This document shows, piece by piece, positions 1-5,228 of a DNA stretch of 6,004 nucleotides. This DNA comes from Acidimicrobiia bacterium. Lineage in GTDB: Bacteria > Actinomycetota > Acidimicrobiia > IMCC26256 > JACDBD01. Under the pieces are notes generated by a model, which did no database searches, was not told the DNA's origin, and saw nothing but the letters and a program-made list of their open reading frames with translations. Numbering within the stretch: the stretch's first letter is position 1; every line of letters starts with the position of its first letter. The stretch spans positions 1-6,004 of the forward strand of contig JAPSGP010000201.1 in assembly GCA_031177445.1 (NCBI GenBank), written 5' to 3'. The translations under genes were made by a program, and so were the position numbers.

Positions 1-24
1 CCGACCGCCGCCGACGAGGGCTAA
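1..24 (+). CDS. Probable 3' end of an upstream gene (partial)
   Basis: The frame starting at base 1 is open to the left edge, reads PTAADEG and ends at a TAA at 22-24. Every codon in it ends in G or C, like the confident genes here, whereas the competing open frame ending at the TGA at 45-47 uses many A-ending codons. If real, the upstream gene ends 19 nt before the nucleotidyltransferase start, consistent with one operon. Seven residues are too few to name a product. In some actinobacteria a CDP-alcohol phosphatidyltransferase precedes this type of gene (from memory), but nothing visible here tests that. Confidence 0.35.
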   Translation, partial: PTAADEG

Positions 25-34
25 GAGAGGGGAG
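24..34 (+). promoter_or_regulatory. Ribosome binding site of the nucleotidyltransferase fusion
   Basis: The purine run AGAGAGGGGAG ends 9 nt before the ATG at 44. It supports that ATG, because the reading frame stays open upstream to the window edge without any recognisable protein sequence. A second ATG at 36 is out of frame and meets a stop after three codons. Confidence 0.55.
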
Positions 35-43
35 AATGGCGGT

Positions 44-2536
44 ATGAAAGCGGTGATCCTGGCCGGTGGTGAGGGCACGCGGCTTCGGCCGCTCACCAGC
101 AACCAGCCCAAGCCGATGATCCCGCTGGTCAACCGGCCGATGATGGAGCACATCGTGCGGCTGCTGGCGCTGCACGGCTTCGACGACGTCGTGGTCACGG
201 TGGCGTTCCTCGCCAACCAGGTCCGCGACTACTTCGGCGACGGATCCGACTTCGGCGTCCGCATGCGCTACGCAACCGAGGAGACGCCGCTTGGCACCGC
301 GGGATCGGTGCGGAACGCAGCCGACGAGCTCGACGAGACCTTCCTCGTGATCTCGGGCGACGTGCTCACCGACGTCGACCTCGGCGCGATCGTCAAGAAC
401 CACCAGGAGGTGGGCGCGCTGGCGTCCATCGCCCTGAAGCGGGTCGAGAACCCACTCGAGTTCGGCATCGTGATCACCCGGCCTGACGGCTCCATCGAGC
501 GCTTCCTCGAGAAGCCCACCTGGGGTCAGGTGTTCTCCGACACGATCAACACCGGCATCTACGTCCTCGAGCCCCGCATCTTCGACTTCATCGCCGTCGA
601 CGAGGTCGTGGACTTCGCCGGCGACGTGTTCCCCCGCGTGCTCGAGCAGAAGCTTCCGCTGTTCGGCTCGATCGTCGACGGCTACTGGGAGGATGTCGGG
701 ACGCTCGAGGCCTACCTCACCGCGCATCAGGACGTGCTCGACCAGCGAGTGAAGGTCGACATCGAGGGCTTCCGGATCGGCGAGGGCATCTGGCTCGGCG
801 AGGGCGCCGACGTCGACCCCGAAGCCCGCATCGACGGACCGGTCGTCATCGGCGACAACTGCCGCATCGAGGCAGGCGCGATGCTGCGCTCTTACTCGGT
901 GCTCGGCACCGACGTCGTCGTGAAGTCCGACGCGTTCGTCGAGCGTGCCGTCTGCCACGACCACGTCTTCGTCGGTCCCGGCGTGCGGCTGCGCGGTTGC
1001 GTGATCGGCCGCTCCACCGACATCCGGGGGCACGCCCGCATCGAGGAGAACGTGGTCGTCGGCGACGAATGTTTCGTCGGCGAGCAGGCCGTCATCAACC
1101 CGGGCGTGAAGGTGTACCCGTTCAAGACCGTCGAGAACGGCGCGGTCGTCAACTCGTCGATCGTGTGGGAGAGCCGGGGCGCGCGCACGCTGTTCGGGCG
1201 CCGCGGCGTGCACGGTCTCGCCAACGTCGACGTCACCCCCGAGCTCACGATCCGTGTCGCCATGGCGTACGGCACCGCGCTGAAGAAGGGCGTCACGGTC
1301 ACGACCAGCCGGGACACGAGCCGGATCGCGCGGGCACTCAAGCGGGCGGTGATCGGCGGCCTCAACCTCGCCGGCGTCAACGTCGAGGACGTCGAGCTCG
1401 CCACCGTCCCCCTCACCCGGTTCCAGATCCGCAACGGGCAGGCCCGCGGCGGGGTCACGGTGCGCCTCGTGCCCGGCGACCCGGATTCGGTGGAGATCCG
1501 CTTCTTCGACGCCGACGGACGCGACATCGACGAGTCGACCCAGCGCAAGATCGAGCGGATCCTCTCACGTGAGGACTACCGGCGCGCCTTCGCCGGCGAC
1601 ATCGGCGACATCGAGTACCCGCCGCGCTCGCTCGAGTTCTACACGTCGGCGCTGATGAGCACGGTCGACACCGAGCGGCTGCACGAGCGGGCATTCAAGG
1701 TGGTGCTCGACTACTCGTTCGGCGCCGTGTCCATCGTCATGCCGGCCGTGCTCGCCAAGACGGGCGTGGAGGCCCTGTCGGTCAACCCCTTCGCCAGCAC
1801 GGCCTCGGTGGCGGTCGCGCTCGAGGAGAAGTCGAGCCGGGTCGCTCGGGTGGCGGACCTCGTGCGGGCCTCGGGGAGCCACCTCGGCATCGTGATCGAT
1901 CCCGACGGCGAGACGTCCACCCTCATCGACGACGAGGGCAACGCCCTGAACAACGAGCAGGCTCTTCTCGCCCTCGTCACGCTGGTCAGCGAGGCCCGTC
2001 CGGGGGCGTGCATCGCGCTGCCCGTGGCCGCCAGCCGGGTGGCGGAGCGGATCGCGTCGGCGAACGGCGCCGACATCACCTGGACCAAGCTGTCGGCGCC
2101 GCACCTCATGGAGATCGCCTCCGGCGGGGGCGTCGACTTCGCCGCCGCCCTCGACGGCGGGTTCATCTGGCCCGACTTCCTGCCCGCGTTCGACGCCACC
2201 GCCACGCTGGTCAAGGTGCTCGATCTCCTCGCCGCCACCGGACGGACGCTCTCGTCGATCGTCAAGCAGCTGCCCCGGCTCCACATCGCCCACGAGACCG
2301 TGGCGACACCATGGGAGCGCAAGGGCGCGGTGATGCGTGAGATGGTCGAGCTCGCGGCCACGCGCGACGTCGTGCTCGTCGACGGGGTCAAGGTGCTCCA
2401 CGACGGGGGTTGGGCGCTGGTCCTGCCCGATCCCGAAGAGGCGCTCACCCACGTATGGGCCGAGGGCGACGCCGACCAGGCGGCGCGCCAGCTCGCCCAG
2501 GAGTACGCCCGGCGCATCCGGCAGATGCTCCGATAA
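44..2536 (+). CDS. Sugar-1-phosphate nucleotidyltransferase (mannose-1-phosphate guanylyltransferase-like) fused to a degenerate phosphomannomutase module
   Basis: The protein has 830 residues. Residues 1-235 form an NTP-transferase domain with all the usual signatures: GGEGTRLRPLT at 8-18, the KP pair at 23-24, SGD with metal-binding Asp106 at 104-106, EKP at 156-158, NTGIY at 169-173 and the second metal-site Asp217 in WEDVGT. This part should be an active enzyme joining a sugar-1-phosphate to an NTP to make a nucleotide sugar in the cytoplasm. GDP-mannose is the usual annotation, but the substrate cannot be read from sequence. Residues 240-375 are hexapeptide-type repeats of a left-handed beta-helix. 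Residues about 383-830 follow the four-domain alpha-D-phosphohexomutase fold, ending in the typical DGVKV...DGW segment, yet lack its catalytic loops: the phosphoserine position is Val476, the metal loop reads DPDGET (619-624), the sugar loop AAALDGG (700-706) and the phosphate loop LPDPEEA (794-800). Long fusions of this kind occur in actinobacteria and cyanobacteria (recalled). The start is set by the canonical MKAVILAGG N-terminus. Confidence is high for the enzyme class and moderate for the sugar. Confidence 0.93.
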   Translation: MKAVILAGGEGTRLRPLTSNQPKPMIPLVNRPMMEHIVRLLALHGFDDVVVTVAFLANQVRDYFGDGSDFGVRMRYATEETPLGTAGSVRNAADELDETFLVISGDVLTDVDLGAIVKNHQEVGALASIALKRVENPLEFGIVITRPDGSIERFLEKPTWGQVFSDTINTGIYVLEPRIFDFIAVDEVVDFAGDVFPRVLEQKLPLFGSIVDGYWEDVGTLEAYLTAHQDVLDQRVKVDIEGFRIGEGIWLGEGADVDPEARIDGPVVIGDNCRIEAGAMLRSYSVLGTDVVVKSDAFVERAVCHDHVFVGPGVRLRGCVIGRSTDIRGHARIEENVVVGDECFVGEQAVINPGVKVYPFKTVENGAVVNSSIVWESRGARTLFGRRGVHGLANVDVTPELTIRVAMAYGTALKKGVTVTTSRDTSRIARALKRAVIGGLNLAGVNVEDVELATVPLTRFQIRNGQARGGVTVRLVPGDPDSVEIRFFDADGRDIDESTQRKIERILSREDYRRAFAGDIGDIEYPPRSLEFYTSALMSTVDTERLHERAFKVVLDYSFGAVSIVMPAVLAKTGVEALSVNPFASTASVAVALEEKSSRVARVADLVRASGSHLGIVIDPDGETSTLIDDEGNALNNEQALLALVTLVSEARPGACIALPVAASRVAERIASANGADITWTKLSAPHLMEIASGGGVDFAAALDGGFIWPDFLPAFDATATLVKVLDLLAATGRTLSSIVKQLPRLHIAHETVATPWERKGAVMREMVELAATRDVVLVDGVKVLHDGGWALVLPDPEEALTHVWAEGDADQAARQLAQEYARRIRQMLR

Positions 2537-2548
2537 GAACCCGTTCGG

Positions 2549-3499
2549 TCAGGAGTGCGTCGCCATCGCGTCCGGATGGCGAGCGAGGATCGTGCGCCGG
2601 ACTCCGTCCCGCCAGCTCACCCGGCACGGCCCCGTGATCGCCCGGCGCCGGGTCACGTCGGCGATCGCACCCCGCTGCGTGCCCGGCGCCTCCTTGACGA
2701 TCACCTCCGCCTGCCGGCCCGTGAGCGCGCCCGCGTATGCCGACCACTCCTGCACGGTCACCGTCTCGTCGCCCGCCCAGTTCACGACGGTCGCAGGTAT
2801 GCGAGCGGCGTCGAGCATCGCAGGCAGCTGCGCGGCGATGTCGTCCTCGTGGATCGGCCGGTAGGGCTGCGGATCCCAGCGGGCGGTCACGGGGTCGCCG
2901 GCGACGACCGCGTCGGCGTGATATGCGACCAGCCCGCCGTTGGCACCGTATGACGCGTTCATCCGCGCGATCACGACGGGGAGCTCGTAGGCCCGGGCGC
3001 AGTACCGGGCAACGGCCTCCTGGGCGATCTTCGCCACGGAGTACGTCGGTGAGTGCGCCGCGCGTGCGTCCCCGAGCGGATCGGTCTCCCGGTACTCGTG
3101 CGCGGGTTCCGGGTGCGGCTGGTACACGGACTGCGTCGACATCACCAGCGCGGCGCGCGCGTTCCGGCAATGGTGCAGCAGCAGGCCGGTCCCCTCGGCG
3201 TTGACGCTGAGCGCATGGTCGTAGTCGGGCTCGGGCCCCTGGAACGCGGCCAAGTGGATCACGTAGTCGAAATCGTCTGGGACACCTTCGAGATCAACGC
3301 CGGCGAGGTCGCAGGGCACCGTCGTGACGCCGAGTGCCTCGATCCGGGCACGCGCTGCCGGATCGGTGAAGCGGGCCATGCCCCACACCTCGTGGTCCGT
3401 CGCGAGCTGCCGCACCACGGGGAGGGCGATCTGCCCGGACGGTCCGGTGACGAGGATCCTGTCGCGGTCGCGGTTCGTCACCGCGTCATGCTCGCGCAC
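2549..3499 (-). CDS. NAD(P)-dependent epimerase/dehydratase (extended short-chain dehydrogenase family)
   Basis: The protein has 316 residues and a single Rossmann-type domain. The dinucleotide-binding motif is TGPSGQIA at 18-25, in which Ala25 replaces the third Gly of TGxxGxxG. An HLAA motif lies at 82-85, Ser121/Ser124 (STQSVY) supply the catalytic serine region, and Tyr153-x-x-x-Lys157 (YSVAK) is the catalytic pair. RMNASYG at 179-185 and YRPIHEDDIA at 213-222 are typical of nucleotide-sugar epimerases and dehydratases. It probably performs NAD(P)-dependent redox chemistry on a sugar or similar substrate; the substrate is unknown. A GTG at 3499 is chosen as start because a GGGA lies 7 nt upstream (3507-3510 on this strand). 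An in-frame GTG at 3481 is the alternative and would remove six residues. The gene converges on the nucleotidyltransferase with 12 bp between stops and diverges from gcvH. A nucleotide-sugar role beside the nucleotidyltransferase is plausible, but the opposite strand argues against co-transcription. Confidence 0.88.
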   Translation of the reverse strand: MREHDAVTNRDRDRILVTGPSGQIALPVVRQLATDHEVWGMARFTDPAARARIEALGVTTVPCDLAGVDLEGVPDDFDYVIHLAAFQGPEPDYDHALSVNAEGTGLLLHHCRNARAALVMSTQSVYQPHPEPAHEYRETDPLGDARAAHSPTYSVAKIAQEAVARYCARAYELPVVIARMNASYGANGGLVAYHADAVVAGDPVTARWDPQPYRPIHEDDIAAQLPAMLDAARIPATVVNWAGDETVTVQEWSAYAGALTGRQAEVIVKEAPGTQRGAIADVTRRRAITGPCRVSWRDGVRRTILARHPDAMATHS

Positions 3500-3517
3500 G
3501 TGGCCGTCCCGACCTTC

Positions 3518-3523
3518 TACGAT
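3518..3523 (+). promoter_or_regulatory. Possible -10 element for the gcvH transcript
   Basis: TACGAT fits the TAnnnT pattern of actinobacterial housekeeping -10 boxes and lies in the 70-bp divergent gap, 46 nt before the gcvH start codon. No convincing -35 box is found 16-18 nt upstream. The predicted start near 3530 would fall on the palindrome at 3528-3547. The call rests on the hexamer and its location only. Confidence 0.3.
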
Positions 3524-3527
3524 GCGC

Positions 3528-3547
3528 CGGGCACGGGCCCGTGGCCG
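3528..3547. repeat. 20-bp near-perfect palindrome in the divergent intergenic region (candidate operator)
   Basis: The core CACGGGCCCGTG at 3532-3543 is a perfect 12-bp palindrome. Outside it, one non-pairing position (G3531/G3544) is followed by three more pairs (CGG at 3528-3530 with CCG at 3545-3547), so nine of ten positions pair. It sits between the epimerase start and the gcvH start, just downstream of the possible -10 box. It could be a regulator binding site or a hairpin in the gcvH leader. Short GC palindromes are common in GC-rich DNA, so function is unproven. Confidence 0.4.
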
Positions 3548-3557
3548 ACCGACGAGC

Positions 3558-3565
3558 AGAAGGGG
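3558..3565 (+). promoter_or_regulatory. Ribosome binding site of gcvH
   Basis: AGAAGGGG is a good Shine-Dalgarno sequence. Two adjacent in-frame GTG codons follow, at 3567 and 3570. GAAGG at 3559-3563 is 6 nt from the second and only 3 nt from the first, so the GTG at 3570 is preferred. Confidence 0.6.
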
Positions 3566-3569
3566 CGTG

Positions 3570-3953
3570 GTGGAGTTCCCCGATCACCTCAGGTACAGCC
3601 GTGAGCACGAATGGCTGTCGCTCGACGGCTCGCGCGCGCGGGTCGGGATCACCGACTACGCGCAGGACGCGTTGGGCGACGTCGTGTTCGTCCAGTTGCC
3701 GGAGGTCGGAGCGGCGGTGGCGGCGGCCGTCTCCTGCGCCGAGGTGGAGTCGACGAAGTCGGTGTCGGACATCTACGCGCCGGTCGGCGGCACCATCGTC
3801 GAGGTGAACGAGTCGCTCAACGACGCCCCGGAGCAGCTCAACCAGGACCCATACGGCGCCGGCTGGATCTTCGTGCTCGAGGTCGCGGACCCGTCGGAGG
3901 CGGATGCGTTGCTCGACGCCGCCGCCTACCGCCAGCTTGTGGAGGAGCAGTAA
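3570..3953 (+). CDS. gcvH: Glycine cleavage system H protein (lipoyl carrier)
   Basis: The 127-residue protein matches the family length of about 125-130. It shows the family N-terminus (FPDHLRYSREHEW at 3-15), the ITDYAQDALGD segment at 27-37, and the lipoylation motif ESTKSVSDIYAP at 60-71, in which Lys63 carries the lipoyl group. The VEVNESLNDAPEQLNQDPYG.GW region follows at 77-99. GcvH shuttles the aminomethyl group among the P, T and L proteins of glycine cleavage; in some bacteria it is also the relay from which lipoyl groups pass to other complexes. No gcvP, gcvT or lpd is visible here. The next gene overlaps or abuts the stop and belongs to the enzyme family that acylates GcvH. In actinobacteria a gcvH of this kind typically precedes garA and ftsR genes, as here. 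A GTG at 3567 would add one residue. Confidence 0.95.
   Translation: MEFPDHLRYSREHEWLSLDGSRARVGITDYAQDALGDVVFVQLPEVGAAVAAAVSCAEVESTKSVSDIYAPVGGTIVEVNESLNDAPEQLNQDPYGAGWIFVLEVADPSEADALLDAAAYRQLVEEQ
3941..3947 (+). promoter_or_regulatory. Strong Shine-Dalgarno inside the gcvH 3' end
   Basis: GGAGGAG lies in the last codons of gcvH, immediately before its TAA at 3951. Its position implies that ribosomes are meant to start at about 3950-3955. That is where recognisable LipM/LplA-family protein sequence begins, but no standard start codon is present there in the right frame. Confidence 0.5.
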
Positions 3954-4690
3954 ACACCTGGCGCCTGCTCGACGATCTCGGCGCCATCTCCGACGCCGAG
4001 GGCCGGATGGCAGCAGATCTCGCGCTCCTCGACGAGGTCGCCGGCGGCGCCGCGCCCGCACTGCGCCTGTACCAGTGGCTCCCGCCGGCGCTCTCGCTCG
4101 GCCGGTTCCAGCCGCTCGATGACGTCGACACCCAGGCTTGTGCCCGCCGTGGGGTCGAGATCGTGCGGCGACCGACCGGGGGGCGGGCCCTGCTCCACGG
4201 CGGCGATCTGACCTACGCGGTCGCGCTGCCGCGCCCGACCGGGCCGAACGGGTCGATCGAATCGATGTACCACTGGCTTGCCCGGGGCCTCGTCGCTGGG
4301 CTCGCGTCGCTCGGCGTCGACGCCGCCACGGGTCGCGGCGCTCGCGCGGCCGGGCCCGCCTGCTTCAGCGCCCAGCAAGGTGCCGACCTGCGAGTGGGGG
4401 AGCGGAAGCTCTGCGGCTCGGCACAGGTGCATCGCAACGGCACCGTCCTCCAGCACGGATCGGTCCGCTGCCGACCGCTCGAGTTCGACGAGACCGCGCT
4501 CCTGCGGTTCACGAGCGAGACTGCTCGGGCGACTGCTGCGGGCGCGCTCGCCCGCTCGGCGGTCACGCTCGAAGAGCTCGGGGCCGCAAGCGACTTCCCT
4601 ACGGTCGCCCGCGCCCTGGTCACCGGGTTCGAGGACGCGCTCGGGGTCGAGTTCACTCCATCGAGGTCGCGAACGGCGCCGCCGACCTGA
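3950..4690 (+). CDS. lipM: LipM-like octanoyltransferase / lipoate-protein ligase family protein
   Basis: Counted from 3950, the protein has 246 residues and belongs to the BPL/LplA/LipB superfamily. It shows W4-RLLD, RRPTGGRALLH at 73-83 (the RRxTGGxAxxH acyl-adenylate/acyl-binding loop), DLTYAV at 86-91, PACF with Cys138 at 136-139, RKLCGSAQ with Lys153 at 152-159, and VLQHGSV at 166-172. Cys in ACF followed by KxxGSAQ and LQHGS is the pattern of Bacillus LipM, which transfers octanoate from acyl carrier protein to GcvH through a Cys thioester. The neighbouring gcvH is the natural acceptor. LplA or LipL activity remains possible. The start is unsettled: family similarity begins at 3959 and a Shine-Dalgarno sits at 3941-3947, but the codon at 3950 is GTA, and AAC follows. 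The first standard in-frame start is ATG 4007 (227 residues), which would remove the conserved WRLLD segment. Function confidence is high; start confidence is low. Confidence 0.8.
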   Translation, partial: VNTWRLLDDLGAISDAEGRMAADLALLDEVAGGAAPALRLYQWLPPALSLGRFQPLDDVDTQACARRGVEIVRRPTGGRALLHGGDLTYAVALPRPTGPNGSIESMYHWLARGLVAGLASLGVDAATGRGARAAGPACFSAQQGADLRVGERKLCGSAQVHRNGTVLQHGSVRCRPLEFDETALLRFTSETARATAAGALARSAVTLEELGAASDFPTVARALVTGFEDALGVEFTPSRSRTAPPT

Positions 4691-4691
4691 A

Positions 4692-4719
4692 CCTCTTGTG
4701 GAGGTCCAAGGCTCCTTGG
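4692..4719 (+). repeat. Two adjacent short inverted repeats after the lipM-like gene
   Basis: CCTC-TTGTG-GAGG (4692-4704) and CCAAGG-CT-CCTTGG (4706-4719) follow the stop at 4690 directly. The second has six paired bases per arm and overlaps the -35 box of the proposed promoter for the FHA gene. There is no T tract, so a classical intrinsic terminator is not supported. A weak stem-loop terminator or an operator over the promoter are both possible. Confidence 0.35.
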
Positions 4720-4744
4720 TAGCGCCATCCGGCGGCGGTACCCT
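4716..4744 (+). promoter_or_regulatory. Promoter of the FHA gene, leaderless arrangement
   Basis: TTGGTA at 4716-4721 is a good -35 match. A spacer of exactly 17 nt leads to TACCCT at 4739-4744, a TAnnnT -10 box. Seven nucleotides separate the -10 from the ATG at 4752, which places transcription initiation at or next to the A of the start codon. No Shine-Dalgarno is seen in front of the ATG. Leaderless messages of this geometry are common in actinobacteria. Confidence 0.6.
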
Positions 4745-4751
4745 CGTGGTC

Positions 4752-5228
4752 ATGATCTGCCGGCGTTGCGGCCACGACAACGAGGCCGGCGCCAACTTCT
4801 GCTCGTCGTGCGGGGCCTCCCTCGGGACCGCCGACCAGACCACGGTCACGATCGCCGCCATCGAGGATCGGGTCGAGCTCGACGAGGAGCTCGCGCCGGT
4901 CCTGGCCGAGCTGCCGCAGGGCGTCGGCATGGTGGTGGTCCGGCGCGGGCCCAACGCCGGGAGCCGGTACCTGCTCGACCGCGACCAGACCACGATCGGA
5001 CGCCATCCCGAGTCCGACATCTTCCTCGACGACATCACCGTCTCCCGCCGTCATGCCGTGATCGAGCGGATCCCCGCCGGCTACAACCTGTCGGACGCGG
5101 GCTCGCTCAACGGCACCTACGTCAACCACGAGCGGGTCGAGCGGGCACCGCTCAGCCATCTCGACGAGCTCCAGATCGGGCGGTTCGTGCTCACGTACAT
5201 CGTCGGCGGGATCGCGGAGCACGCATGA
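4752..5228 (+). CDS. garA: GarA/OdhI-type FHA-domain regulator with N-terminal zinc ribbon
   Basis: The 158-residue protein starts with a zinc ribbon, C3-x2-C6 and C17-x2-C20, followed by an acidic stretch with Thr30-Thr31 (ADQTTVTI) and then an FHA domain at about 58-150. The FHA phosphothreonine-binding residues are present: GRHPESDI with Arg84, TVSRRH with Ser98/Arg99/His101, and LNGTYVN with Asn120-Gly-Thr. RRGPNAGSR...LDRDQTT and DIFLDD are close to mycobacterial GarA as recalled. GarA and OdhI bind 2-oxoglutarate dehydrogenase and glutamate-metabolising enzymes in the cytoplasm and are switched off when Ser/Thr kinases phosphorylate a Thr in an N-terminal ETTSVF motif, which then docks on their own FHA domain. 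The TT pair here is the likely counterpart (inference). The ATG at 4752 is preferred over the in-frame GTG at 4746 because of the promoter spacing. The stop overlaps the ftsR start by 4 nt (ATGA). Confidence 0.9.
   Translation: MICRRCGHDNEAGANFCSSCGASLGTADQTTVTIAAIEDRVELDEELAPVLAELPQGVGMVVVRRGPNAGSRYLLDRDQTTIGRHPESDIFLDDITVSRRHAVIERIPAGYNLSDAGSLNGTYVNHERVERAPLSHLDELQIGRFVLTYIVGGIAEHA

Noticed and set aside
36..47. Three-codon frame ATG-GCG-GTA-TGA overlapping the nucleotidyltransferase start
   Set aside because: It could be a minimal upstream ORF or the end of an upstream gene with an ATGA overlap, but it has no ribosome binding site at good distance, and the frame upstream of it has atypical A-ending codons.
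892..1548. Long open frame on the minus strand inside the nucleotidyltransferase fusion
   Set aside because: It is antisense to a certain gene, is rich in Arg/Thr/Ser as GC-rich antisense frames are, and shows no recognisable motif.
1565..2452. Second long minus-strand frame opposite the phosphomannomutase-like module
   Set aside because: Low-complexity composition rich in Arg, Gly, Glu and Asp reflects the antisense of GC-biased codons; there is no family signature.
2537..2546. GAAC-CC-GTTC inverted repeat between the convergent stops, as a bidirectional terminator
   Set aside because: Arms of four bases, a two-base loop and no T tract are too weak for an intrinsic terminator.
3611..3949. 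Upstream continuation of the lipM-like frame through gcvH
   Set aside because: The translated stretch is Arg/Gly-rich without family similarity, and it is out of frame with the certain gcvH product. Protein similarity begins only at about 3959.
3926..5038. Minus-strand open frame of about 370 codons across the lipM-like and FHA genes
   Set aside because: It runs antisense to two genes with clear conserved motifs and resembles no protein family.
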